From Poecilobothrus nobilitatus (lineage: Eukaryota; Arthropoda; Insecta; Diptera; Dolichopodidae), in the NCBI GenBank assembly GCA_947095535.1, contig OX352772.1, positions 317,760,018 through 317,824,017 on the forward strand: a DNA stretch of 64,000 nt. Reading direction: 5' to 3'. Below, in pieces: positions 35,170 to 47,390 of this stretch. Under the pieces are notes generated by a model. The model was not told the DNA's origin and searched no databases. It saw nothing but the letters and a program-made list of their open reading frames with translations. A program made the position numbers and the translations under genes. Position 1 is the first letter of the stretch. Each line of letters opens with the position of its first letter.

Positions 35170-36645
35170 GATTTTTAGCACATTTCCAAAAAAATTTTGA
35201 AAAAATGTGCTTATTAGTTTCACTCTGTCCGTCCGTCCGTCCGTCCGTCCGTCCGTCTGTTTACAAAACTTCTACACCGTTAAAGATAGAGAAAAAAAAT
35301 TTTAACCATAGGCAGGTCTCATAAAAAAAATAATTTTGTGGAACAACTTTTTCATGTAGCCCCCCCCATTACGGAGCTTCAGCCCCTCAAACTTTGAAAA
35401 AGCCCTATTTTTAAATGCATATAATATCTTATGTTCTGCTTAAGATTTTTTCAATCTGAAAACGTCATTCGACAGGTATTTTTTTAAACTTATTAAATTA
35501 ATATCAAAATTATACAATTTTTTTAAATGTAGTTTACCGTTATGCAAATTTAAATTTACCGTTATGTGAAAACCAAATTTTGCATGATTTTTCTACTTTC
35601 ATAACTCCGGCACGCTTATAGATAGAAGCTTGAAATTTTGAGGCAAGAAAGAACTTTTAGAATTATAGTATAAGTTTATAACTTATAGTTAGAATTATAG
35701 TATAACTTATACTTTTAGTATAAGTTTGCTCAGAAAATTTTTTTGGACCACCCCCTGTTTATGAGCTATTAGGGCTTAAAAATTGAAAATTTGCTATTTT
35801 TAAACACCTAAAAATAGCAATAATAAAAATTAAAGCTAATATAAAAATTAAAGCTACAATAATATAAAAATATAAAAATTAAAGCTACAATATAAAAATT
35901 AAAAAATTATAAAATATTAAAATTAAAGCTACAATATAAAAATTAAAGCTACAATAATATATTTTTACGTGTGTTAAAGGTTTATTTTAATTGTAAAGGG
36001 TTCCAAAGTTGCAGCTCTTCAAAATTGCGAAAAAGCTCCATTTTCAGATGTATATATCTCAGGCTATGCGTAATAGTTTTGCAATCTAAAACCGCGAGAA
36101 GACCGAAAATTTTATTATCTATATAAAACAATATCAAAATTATGTAATATTTTGTAATTTACTATTTAAATTTACCGTTATGTGAAAATCACATTTTGCA
36201 TGAAATTTCTTTTTTCATAACTCCGGCACCCCTTTAGATAGGAACCTGAAATTTTGAGACAAGAAAGAACTTTTAAAATTAGTATAAGTTTCCTCAGAAA
36301 ATTTTTTGGTAACACCCCTTCTTTAAGAGTTATTACGCCTCAAAAATTGAAAATTTGCTATTTTTAGACACCTGTAACTTAGGCACCTGTACAAATTTTT
36401 CTTCGACAAGACATGAAAATTGAAGGTTTAATAATATATTTTTACCTGTGTTAACGGCTTTCTTAGTTATATAGGATTCCGGACTTATAGCCCCTCAAAA
36501 TTTCAAAAATGTCCTATTTTCACATTTTTTCTTATTACATGAAATTTTCAAATTTTTGTGTAAGTCACACTTCTAAACAGTTTGTATTGAGTTTTAGAAA
36601 TGTGCGCTTTTAAAAACCGTTGGTTTACATTCTACCTTGTTTTTT
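35170..36645 (-). repeat. Compound Rep-1 (two partial copies, copy g)
   Basis: Minus-orientation Rep-1 beginning with 'agcacatttccaaaaaaatt' and 'aaaatgtgcttattagtttc', a self-complementary end, then a GTCC microsatellite (35228-35256). The landmarks run to 'aaaacacctaaaaatagc' near 35815, then a slippage zone of 'aaaattaaagctacaat' units (35825-35955), then run again from 'cataactccggcacccc' (36218) to the proper end 'tttacattctaccttgtttt' (36645). Part of the family is therefore present twice in tandem. Confidence 0.85.
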
Positions 36646-37924
36646 GTGTTTTAGAAATAAATGTTTGACTTGACTTTTAATTTTCCAAGTGTAATTGTAG
36701 AAAAAAATTTAAAATACAAAGGTTTATTATTTTTGAATTTTAACTCACTCTGTAAAAGATTTACATAAATTTTGAAGTTAAAAATTATTTAAATTTTATT
36801 TTTTTTTTAATAAATTTTTTATGCGACCTAAAATAAACGGTTTATACCTATGAGAATTAAGTATATGTTGTGCCATTTACAAAATTAATTTTATTATTAA
36901 AGGATAACTTGAATCCTTATATTGCTTTTAAATAAATCCTTATTATTTTTATATTTGCAAAATTAATTTTAGGTTTATTTTAAAAATTTTAACTTACTTA
37001 AGTTTTTCATTATTGAAAAACAAATAAATAAAAATTTTATTTTAAATATTGAGGTACACAATTTAATGTTGAGTAATTTTCAATTTTGTGTTCTGTAACA
37101 GCTTTCAAATGATAAGAAAAGTTATTTATAAGACTTCTTGTCATTATTGGACTAAAACATTTTTATATTTTAATTAATATAATTAAGTTTTTTTTTTTTT
37201 TTTTTGAAAATCATTACTGTTTTACTTATAAAGAATAGAAAATAAAAAAAAGAAAAGCTCCTTTTTGCAGGACTCTTCAACGTTAAAATTTATATTTGTT
37301 CTTTAAATGAAATGAAGTGGAACATGATCTTGTTGATAAAATAATTTTAATTCTATAGTAAATGCAGTTTATTTTATAAATAATAGCAATAAGTTTCAAC
37401 AATATGTTGATTTTTATTATTAAGCAGATTTACAACCCATAAATCATATTTTATATATTTTTGCTGTTTTTTTCTTTTTACTCTATGTATTATAATAAAT
37501 ACATATTTTATTTAATATATATCTCTATTATATCAATATTTCATTTAATTTCAATATTTCATTTAATACTTTAATACTCATACACCTAAATAGTTCTAAT
37601 AAATTTTTTATAATCAAATTACTTCTATACCTGTGAGTTTTCCAAATATCTAAAAATATTTAAAGCGTGTTAAAGTTAGTTGAAAAAAAAAAAAAAATAC
37701 AAATAATTTTATTAATTATTTTAACTTTTCTCATATCGTATACCGCGTAAGAAATTTTTTTTTATTTACTTTATCAAACACGTCTTTATAATTAAATTTC
37801 GATTAATTTTAATTTATCATTTATATCTTCTACCCTACAATATACTTTACTTTTATGTTTTCTATCTTGGATTTTTTTTTTTCTACCTTTTTTTCCTCGA
37901 GAACTTTTGAACCACAAAATTTTT
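36646..37924. other. AT-rich DNA without recognised gene
   Basis: Plain AT-rich; T tract at 37190-37205, A tract at 37683-37696. Nothing else recognised. Confidence 0.6.
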
Positions 37925-39655
37925 AAAAATGGTCTTTAGTACAATTTTTTAAAAATTTTTGAAAAATATGTTAATTAGTTACAATTTTTCGCCGATCTGT
38001 CTGTTCTGTTTGTCTGTCTACAAAACTATATACATTGTCTGTAATCGGTATACAATGCAGGTTGAGATAAAGCCAAAGCAAAAGTAACAGATATGTAAAG
38101 CAACATTTTTATGTATCCCCATCCTTTGTAAGATTACAACTGCCCAAAATTTAGTAACAATCCTGTACTCAAACTGTACTCATCCTGTACAAAATCCTGT
38201 ACATAACTTGAAACAATTGAAACTGTTAAAATTTGATTCATATGAAACGCGAAACGCAAAACGTGAAAATGACGCTGTGTTATATCATAAGAAACATGAT
38301 ACGTAATGTCGAAAAAAGTTATAAGCTTTCGAAGAAATTTCTAATTTTAAAATTGAAACAAAGTAAATAAATAACAATGGAAATGAAAATAAACTAAATA
38401 AATATTTTGGCTGTCAATTCAACTTTAACTTTTATTAAAATTATATATATGTATTAATATTAATTATATATTTTTGATTTTACACAAGCGTCAATCAAAA
38501 ATGATGGAGTTTCGATTAATTATGTTAGTACTAATGTAGTAGTCAGAGTATAATAACTTTGCCATTACGTTTTCGATACCTTAAAGGGGAAAGATGTAGA
38601 AGGAAAAGTTAAAATATATATTTTCTTGCTCAGAATCGAATTCAAAATTGATTAAGCCATGCATGTTTGTTCGTTCGAACGATGAGTTAAATAATAATGA
38701 AGCTGGGATTTTAAAATGTTTACCATTTCACCTTAACCAGCGGATTTCAAGTGTAGCTGCCAAACAACTTTTTTCTTTATATGAAAATAACTCAATGTCT
38801 ATTCTAGATAGACATCTGAAATTTTGTAAAGAAGAGTAGAGTTACATGGCAACAACTTCTGCAATTTGCTTTCTTTGCTGGTCTAAAGCAGCAGGTTCAA
38901 GTAGTTGCCATACAACTTTAAAATTTACATAACTAAATATATTTTGGTGCTTAATTAAATCAGATATCTGAAATTTTGCTAAAAGACGATAAGTATATTT
39001 TATCGTAACAGCATAACTTATGTTCGTTCGAGTATCCTGGAGTTGAACCAGTGAACTACATACTCTTTCTTGTTTTTTATATAATTTTGTTAAGATATTT
39101 ACGACATATAGTTGCGTTGCGATACGCGGTCATTAACACATTTTCAAAACTCCGAAAATTAAGTTAAATAAACTGACATGTTTTTGTTTGAGCTTCTCTT
39201 TTTTACACCTTTGAAATAAATCAGTTCTATGAATTCAATATACCTTGACTTCAGCAATTTTTAGTTATTTTCGCGTTTCTTATGAATCAAACTACTTTAT
39301 AAATCAATATAAAAGTTATAATTTTTTCCGTATTTCGTACCGTTATTGAAAACAATATTTCGCAAAATTTTTAAACCCGCGTATCTGATCTGATAAAGAC
39401 TTAAATTTAGAAATATGAAATTTGGTACTGAGTAATTTCTTTAAAAACGTAAAATTACTTTTACATAAGTTACTTAAAAAAAATGTGGTTGTCTTCACCC
39501 TCTTTTAGAGCTATTAGGGATAAAAAATTTAATATTCTAATTCTGGTACCTAAAACCGGAACATCATGTTTACATAATAAGTTAACTCATTTTTACTTAA
39601 TTATATAAATATATACAGCTTGCTTATATTTGAAGAAAATTTCTCAATTTCCCTT
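37925..39655 (-). repeat. Old Rep-1 copy h, split by Rep-2
   Basis: Diverged Rep-1 in minus orientation: 'gtctgtctacaaaactatat', 'gtatccccatcctttgtaag' before 38520, then after 39085 'ataaatcaatataaaagtta', 'cgtaccgttattgaaaac', 'gagctattagggataaaaaa'. The order is right for one copy opened by Rep-2 copy c. Inverted 23-mers (tttgattcatatgaaacgcg + aaa at 38232-38254, complement at 39269-39291, one mismatch) flank the insertion at a distance. Confidence 0.6.
38521..39085 (+). repeat. Rep-2 copy c
   Basis: 'agagtataataactttgcca', 'gataccttaaaggggaa', 'cagaatcgaattcaaaattg', 'ttaagccatgcatg', 'ttgccatacaact' and the end 'gagtatcctggagttgaacc ... tctttcttgtttt' match copies a and b. The 63-codon frame at 38648-38839 resembles the one in copy a only because both are the same repeat region. 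Confidence 0.75.
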
Positions 39656-40695
39656 TGGCTTTATATTCTGCAGTGTTTATTAAAGTGTTTATAATTTTTT
39701 TTTAAATAAAGATTGCAAATATAAATCCGATACCACAAGCTCTGTTAAAGTCGTATTAAAATATTGTATAAATTTATTTTTTCACCTGTGTTTTCTGTTC
39801 TGTTTACTAAAAACATATATATTTAAATAATATAACAAACAGAAAGTTTATTACATATAATATAAATGGAGAAAAATTTCTCTCTGTTGTACCTAATAAT
39901 TTAAATAAAATCTGATAAAAATTAAAATATAAAAGTAAAGTTTTTTATTGTTATATATGATAAATTTTATATAAATGTATTATGTATATAATATTATATA
40001 TTCTTAATAGTTCTTTATAACTAATATGAAAATGTTCTTATAATTTAATTTTATCTTGAATATAAGAAAATATATAAATTGTCTATATATATTATATACT
40101 TAACTATATAAAATATTATTTATATACATACATATATATACATAGCAAAACACAGTACTATAATAGTAATATAAAAAAAAAATAGACTTACATTGATTTT
40201 TTTTTATCCTTATTTTAATTTTTTGTGAATATAACAGTGTAAGTATATGTGTAATAGATTATTTCCACATACAGAATGAACTCATTTCCCTCTCTAATAT
40301 AAATAAAAAAAAAATTAAATTAGAATTAAGATAATTTAATTTTTGGCCTGCAATTTTTTAGCTAACAAATATCGAATAAAAATCAATATATAAATAATTT
40401 ATCTTTTATAACATTTTAAAAAAAGAACGTTAATTAAAAAAAAACCCTGTGTTATCCTAAATAGTAAATAAGGCCACTAATAGCCTTATTAGGTTAAAAA
40501 AACATTCAAGATGTGTAAATTTAATTTAATATAAAATCATAACATCTATGGATATTTATGCACATAACATTAACTAATATCCTTAATCTTTATCCTTGAT
40601 TTTAATCTGAAACTTAAAATCGTTTAATTTAAAAGTTTACAAATAACGAAAACAATTCCAAATTACGAGCTGTATGCCGAGCAATAAAACAAAAA
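39656..40695. other. AT-rich DNA, small hairpin
   Basis: No gene recognised. A short hairpin aataaggc-cactaata-gccttatt lies at about 40468-40491. Confidence 0.55.
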
Positions 40696-40914
40696 ATGGT
40701 TAACGTCGAGTTCAATCTCCAAAGAAAATGGAAATAGATTTTACACACTCCCAGGAAACCCAAATTAAAATCTAGCAAATACATGAAATTTCAAATGAAA
40801 TCCTCAGCGCACGCGACGTAGCACTAAAAAAAACTTAGTCACAAATCAAATGTCTAGTTATCGCCTACCGGTGGAGAGAATTTGTGAACGTCCTATACCA
40901 TCTAAGGAATTTCA
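40696..40914 (+). pseudogene. LINE C-terminal relic
   Basis: In one frame MVNVEFNLQRKWK, a stop, then ILHTPRKPKLKSSKYMKF matches the KRKWxWIGHTLRKPxxxIxxxALxW segment of LINE proteins; in another frame KKT, a stop in place of tryptophan, SQIKCLVIAYRWREFVNVLY and HLRN match TWSQLKxLAxDRxRWRxFVxALCxLRN. Both TAG/TGG-type stops sit exactly at conserved tryptophans. The middle (WNPQG, RGRP) is lost or unreadable. Clearly dead. Confidence 0.75.
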
Positions 40915-41279
40915 ATAATTTGTTTGACTTATTTCTGGTTTTCGATCAGATTCAACTACCATTCATAGTTTCATTCAAGTTATCAATTAAACAATAAAAA
41001 AATACTTTATATATGTAGGTATTAATAATAGAAAAATATAAACATATAACAAAACAAATATGAAATGTAACACGAAGAATATTTGAACTTATATACCTTA
41101 TAACTCATAGATATCCAAATATCACAATGTAAACAAGTAAATATTCAAATACCTATAAAAAATCAATCTTCATTATACCTTATAGGTACTATGTATAACA
41201 AAATATCAAGACATAAATAAAAATTAAGGGTTAAGAATAGGATTGCGTCTAGTAGTAATTGAATGCGAATTAATTAAAT
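40915..41279. other. AT-rich DNA after the LINE relic
   Basis: No recognisable feature. Confidence 0.5.
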
Positions 41280-41815
41280 TCCATTCTAATAAAAAGTTTC
41301 AACTCCTATAATATATTTCCATTCCCCACACATTATGCCTGTGCTACAATGAAAAGCAATTTTGCGCAGCAGCCATGACGCAAACCGTCAAAACAAAGTT
41401 AAAATGTATTGAGTTGTATGGAATCTGCTACAATCAACGTAGTTATGACGCATACTCATGCAGTTAAGAAAAACAGTTGATCAACTTTTAACTTTTATGT
41501 AGTTAATGCTCTTTGAAATGTCAAAAATGTTGTGTTTATTTCAAATTTATTATTATTACCATACATTTGAAATTGTGATCGATATTATTTTTTTTTTTCA
41601 AAGAGAATTAATTGACGAAGCAAAAAAAAGATTTAAATAATTTAAGTAATTGTCATTTTTACGCTTCCAACACGTTTTCATTGTGGCAGAAATTTTTGTA
41701 CACGAGGTAAATCTGTCCAAATTGACGTAAAAAATGTTGGTTGTAACTGGACGGTTATACGTTCGGTAATATACTTTCCTTTTTGTTTCTAACATTTATC
41801 TACCAGTGTTACAGA
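41280..41815. other. Higher-complexity island with paired motifs
   Basis: Less AT-rich than the surroundings. 'tgctacaatgaaaagcaatt ... ccatgacgcaaac' (41342-41387) and 'tgctacaatcaacgtagtta tgacgcatac' (41428-41457) are two related direct units 86 bp apart. The right part reads RELIDEAKKRFK on the plus strand and a 65-codon unrecognised frame on the minus strand (41598-41795). It may be an old DNA transposon or a regulatory region; I could not pair its ends. Confidence 0.35.
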
Positions 41816-44455
41816 TTGATTTATCAACAGAATATTTGAACAGTTTAACAACCAAAAAAAAATTCAATGTTTCCGCATCCATTTCCTTTACTTTTCTATC
41901 CCTACACCCCAGCCCTAATATACTTCGTTAATAGGTAAGCGTTTCTTGCCATTATATTGACTAAAGGGGGGGAGGTGGGTTTAGTTAGTAAGAATCTGGT
42001 ACTACCAAAGGGAAATTCTTGGTGTCTTTGGACAAAAAAAAAGAAGCAAATCAATCGGTTTAACTGTTAAGAAAATCTTAGCAACTAACGTTTTTCTACT
42101 AGTTTTTTTTTTATTTAATATAGAGAGAAAAGACTGAAACATGAATAAAACATGTTTTTCTCTTTTAAAAGAAACATATTAATAGATACATAGATATTTA
42201 AAAACAATTCCATATTTGTATTTCTTTTTAAAGTTTTACTCTAAGAAATTTTATTGTAAATAATATGGTAACATTATGGTATCAGGTAATAAATTGTTTA
42301 ATATAATTTGATATATTATTACGAATATATACCTATATGTATATACAAAATACGTAATGCAAATAACCTTTTATCTATAGTCCAAATACATATGTATGTT
42401 ATATCAAAAGAAAAAATTAAAGGAAAACAAATTTCGTATATAACAACATATTTATGCAATTTTCTCTGACTTAACAAAAATATGTAAAAAAAAAATTTTT
42501 TTTTTAAATAAAGTAAAAACTCCAAAAAAATAGAAAAATCAATAAAAAAATTTTATTTTATATTACTTATATTTTGACTATTTTTTCTTTTCTTTTTTTC
42601 CTTTTTTTTTTTGTGTATTTTATTATTAACAATTCAAGTTCACTAACCTCTTTAACAACTACTAATACACATAAAATATCCTGAATAATATACTTTATAA
42701 ATAAAAAATGTATTTATGTATGAATATAAAATAATATTTTTCCTTTATTTATACCACACATATAAAAATAAAAATAAATAAAAATAAAAACTGCAATGCC
42801 TGTATATATAAAAATTTTTCTTATATGTTTGTAAAAAAATGTTTTTTTAAGCACACATTTTTGGGTTTTTTTTTTTATATCTCTTTATTTTTCTCTATTC
42901 GTCTCTTTTTTCTTTGATATCAAACAGTACTACTACTAACGGTATTCCTACCTATAAAATAAAAAAAAAAATTTCCCGTCTCTATTTTTGTTTTTTTTTT
43001 TTGCTTTTCCAAATAAAAAAATATAATTTCGAAGAATATATCTGTGTATTTGTGTATTCTGATAAATATATAATATCTATTATTTAAAGTGTATAAAATT
43101 ATATACATATTTTTATAATCATCAACATCATTTTTATTATTATCAATATCAAGAAAATGCATTATATTAAAAAAAAGGATACCTATTCTTAAAATAACAA
43201 AATTCTAAAAAAAACAAAATAAAAAAAAATTCAAAAAAGGTTCTGGTTCTATTTTCATTATATTTTTTTGTTTTTCTTTCTCTTCATTAAAAAAATTTTC
43301 TATATCACTTTATATAAACATACATATGTGTGCTTATAAGAGAAATTGAAATTGTTTCATAAGTTTGTTACAAGTATATAAAAAATATATTGTTAAGGAT
43401 ATAAATAAATATACTATTATATCTATATATAAAAGTTTTATATAAAAGCATATATATATACGTTTTTAAGTAAGACAATATACAGTTAAAATTCATTGAT
43501 ATGCATTTATATATACATATACTTATACATATACATATAAGATAATATGTACATTTATATATAAAAATAATAAATTTTGTTAATATGAAAAAACTTATAT
43601 AGTTATCTAAAGAAATTCATACATATGCATGCATTATGTATGTACATACATGTATGTGTAAAATACAAGAATATAAAACATACACTATATAAGAAATAAT
43701 ATTATATTAGAATAAAATTAACAAACAAAAAATAAAAAAATAAAAAAAATCCAAGAAAAAAAGAAAAAAAAGAAAAAAGGAATTTTAAGGACTACGACAA
43801 CATGAAATATATACTCGTAAAAGTTATATTTCGAACTAGTTTTGGCAGACTTCCCTAAAAACAAAAATAAAAACTAAAAGAGAAAGAGAAAATAAAAAGA
43901 TAAAAACAATTCAATTATTTATAATATGTAACTATATGCAATATTATATATACATATATAAATATATAGATAAACAATACAATACAATATAAGAGAAGTG
44001 CAAGAAAAAAAGGAAGAGGAAAATAATAAATGATGATGATTATTTTACGATTTTAAGAGTAACAAAGAAAAACATGGAAATTATCGTAACCAAGTTTTTT
44101 AAAATCATATATACATACATATGTATATACAAAATAAATAAATACAAAAAAGACAAAAATTTAATATTGTGTGATATTAAAATAATTTCATATTTTTTTC
44201 AAATTAAAAAGTTTTATATTTTATTTTCTCTCCGAACATAATATGAGTAGATATATGCAGTTTTTGTTATTGTATAAAAATTGTGCAAAAAAAAAACAAA
44301 ATGAATTTAACCCAAAAATTTGAATTTAAATGGCAAAAAAAAACATTTAACTTAAATTCTAGAGCGAAAAATCAAATTAATTTAATAATTTTAAGAAAAA
44401 CCATCTAAAAAATGATAACATTTTTTGTTTCAGCTTAAAAATAACTTTAAATTAA
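41816..44455. other. AT-rich DNA, dense microsatellites
   Basis: Dense A/T tracts, (CATA/TATG) runs (43500-43660, 43940-43990) and an AAATAA run. A G-rich patch 'aaaggggggga' lies near 41964. Open frames here are low complexity. No gene recognised. Confidence 0.6.
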
Positions 44456-44642
44456 GGTTTCGGTGGTCTAGTGTGTAAGAGCTTATAAAATACTCTGTAA
44501 ACATCGAAAGAGTGTGGTTCGAATCTTACACAAGTCGTAAAAATAATTCCTCCTTATGACATTTACAGCCAAACCTGGAAAGGTGAATCTATATGTCATT
44601 TGTCACATTTATGTGCCAAATAATAAACTAAAAAAAAAAAAA
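44456..44642 (+). mobile_element. SINE-B copy
   Basis: Head ggtttcggtggtctagtgtg, A box at 44464-44475, B box GGTTCGAATCT at 44516-44526, then 'cgtaaaaataattcctcctt atgacatttacagcc', 'tgtcacatttatgtgcc' and a poly-A tail ending near 44642. Good boxes; no convincing target duplication. Confidence 0.88.
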
Positions 44643-45545
44643 TTTAAAATAATTCATCTCATATTTTTAAAATTGAATTTCAATCAATTTGAAAAATAAA
44701 AATAAAGTTAAAATATATGATAATTTATATAACTATCTTATAATTGTATGAAGGAAACAGGATAATTATTGATATGTAATACATATATGTATATGTATTT
44801 ACACTTTGATTAACACTTGGCGAAATATAATTAAAATGACTCAACTTAAACCAAAAACTTAAGTGTTTTATTTATTTGTATATATATATATATATATATA
44901 TTGAAATAAAACGAGCTTCTTTTAATTTTATATATATAAGTATTAAGCATATTATTGCTTAGCACAAACATCAGTTTGAGAATTATCACTAAATCATTTA
45001 GTCATCATTTGCTTGGATCAGTTTATTAGTAAAAAAGGTTAAACTACTTAGTTACTGTTAGTGATGGTTAAATGATGGTTAAAAAGTAAAAATTAGAGAA
45101 AAAAAATAATTTCTTATTGGTTAAGTATTGTAAAGGCATAAGCCAGTTAAATTACAATGTGAAATTAATCATACAGACTAAACGGGCATTCATTAGATTA
45201 GCGTAAAGTCTGTTAATTTGATAACACTGATATAAAAGAGCTCAAACATTTAGTTGGTTTATGTTAACATACGTCAGATAGGTTCTATACAAAATTTATT
45301 TATTATTATATTATGTACACTATAGTATATTATGTATCTACCATTTAACGAAATATTTAAAAAAAAGAATTTACAATAAGTATTAAATATAAAAAACCTC
45401 CGATTATATTTATCTAGAGAATAATCCCTCTAAAAGATATATGGTAAGGTAATGTAAAATGAAGGATCTTAAGGGGGCTTTAATGATTTACCAAATAATG
45501 TAAAATGAGAAGAATTTTTATTATAAAATTTAAAAATAAATATTG
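44643..45545. other. AT-rich DNA without recognised gene
   Basis: (TA)n near 44879-44901. The stretch 44970-45080 contains 'tcactaaatcatttagtcat' and 'tagtgatggttaaatgatgg' in roughly inverted relation, maybe an old foldback. Confidence 0.5.
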
Positions 45546-45657
45546 AATAATATATGATGGGTTTGCTACATTATCTTTTACGTCAAAATCTAATGCGACA
45601 AAATAATATATGATGGGTTTGCTACATTATCTTTTACGTCAAAATCTAATGCGACAA
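45546..45657 (+). repeat. Perfect 56-bp tandem duplication
   Basis: The unit from 'aataatatatgatgggtttg' to 'taatgcgacaa' occurs twice head to tail (45546-45601 and 45602-45657) with no difference that I can see, so the duplication is recent although the surrounding DNA ('aaaatcttgcatac', 'aaaatctactaggac') looks old. Confidence 0.9.
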
Positions 45658-47116
45658 AATCTTGCATACAAAATTTTGCTTTTGAAAATTTTTTAAAACA
45701 AAATCTTTTTTCCAAAATCTACTAGGACAAAATATTGCATGTAAATTATGCGCAAGACTGGCAATAATTTGATTGATTAAAATATTAAATCCATTTTATT
45801 TCTAATAAGACAGCATTTTAATTTCATAAAATGTTTAGTAATTTAATTATATATATTTTGTTATACTGTATAAACTTAGAAATAATGTTTAATTTTTTTA
45901 TTTTTGTGAATAGACGTTGAAATAAAAAATATAGTTGTAATATGTAGAAAAAATTCAGAATGTCACATATTTTGAACCCAACTCTAAAATCCCTCCTAAA
46001 GCACAATGTGATATACATTCAGTGTCCAAGTTGCGAAATGTCCTATTGTAAAAGTTCTTAAATAACATACACATAATCCGTATCTATACGTGCGTTAACA
46101 GTTTCATCCCGGTTACTTTGGGTAAAGAGGGGAGCGACTTTAGTCAGTAGGCGAAATTTTTTCGAATTAAATGATTTAAAAAATTATTAAATTTAAAAAT
46201 ATTTCAGTTCTAGACTAACATCAAGGAAACCATCTATTAAAAGAATTTCTAAGAAAAATTACTAAAATGTTAAAATATTTTTAGGAAACAAATTTATATA
46301 TAAAAATAATTATTGCGCAAATTCAATACTGAAAAACCATTCTTTATTAACTATTATTAATACTTTATTCAGGTAAATATTATTTAAAAATAAATTTCAA
46401 GGTAAAAATATTATTACCTGTACATAATAATATTATATGATAAAATTGAATTCAATATTAAAAATAATTTAAAGTTAACAGACTTTTTGCTTTTTAAAAA
46501 TACTTCAATTTGTCTTTTTATTAAAGTTTTTATTAAATGATTCAGAATTTATCTTTGAAAATTCTCTTAACAAATTCATTGAAGCAATCAAAAAAGTATA
46601 ATAGTCGTATATGAGGAGTATGGACTTTAAAAGCGAATGGATTAAAGGGAAGCTCCTCTTCTACATATACATATAATCAAAAAAAAAATTTTTTCTTCTT
46701 GATATCTTTTTTCGATATTAATTTTTCAGTTTTTTTTTTTTTTTGGTCTTGAATATTAATATGTAAATTGAATTTAAAAGGAAATTTTTCTTTATACGAT
46801 TGAATTATCTATTTATTTTTAATATTTTGTATTTGATAATATGATGACTATTGAAAAGATAAAATAAAGAAAAAATAAAATAAACATAGTTATTAAAAAA
46901 TAAAACATAAAGAAAATTTAATTTATTTTTGATTACTATGTTTTTAAAGATGTCGAATTTTAATATTTTGAATATTAAAAGAAAATATCGGAATTTATAT
47001 AGGACATTTTTTTCAAAACAAATCTCAATTTAAAACCAGTCTCCAGTTTAAAAACAATTTCAATCTAAATAAAAAAAAGTCTCCCAGTTCCAAATTGATG
47101 TTTGATTTTTGGTTTC
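45658..47116. other. AT-rich DNA; possible old foldback relative
   Basis: 'attttgaacccaactctaaaatccctcc' (45969) is similar to 'gattttgaacccaattctaaaatccacgcc' in the foldback at 52247, so 45660-46030 may be a diverged copy of that element. A patch at 46080-46170 ('catcccggttactttggg') is less AT-rich. No gene recognised. Confidence 0.4.
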
Positions 47117-47365
47117 TTAATCCTTTAGGGGACATAGAGCTACTACTAAACATTTCCATCTTACTATACTCAATGTCGTTATTTTTGCATAGTCACAACT
47201 ATAATATTTTTAGTCTTTAGTTCCAGAAGCGTTCTTCTGAGTCAGGTGTTGCTTGGACATTATATTTTCTGGAGACCCCTCTATTCTTGCCCATTTTTTT
47301 TTTTTAATTTGTTTAGTTAGATTAGTACAGCTATATATAGTTATTTCCCACAATTCATCGTTACT
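47117..47365 (-). pseudogene. LINE C-terminal relic ending at its stop
   Basis: On the minus strand from 47365: SNDELWEITIYSCTNLTKQI, KKKKWARIEGSPENIMSKQH, LTQKNASGTKD, a stop, then SIVRWKCLVVALCPLKD and the terminal TAA (47117-47119). This follows the LINE tail NEELWExTxQxxxxxQIKxRKWxWIGHTLRKPENNIxxQALTWNPQG...RVRWxxxVxALCPxKD in order and in one frame, with part of the RGRP segment lost. It is the best-kept of the four C-terminal relics. Confidence 0.85.
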
Positions 47366-47390
47366 ATAATTTATTATTCTCGGTCACAAT

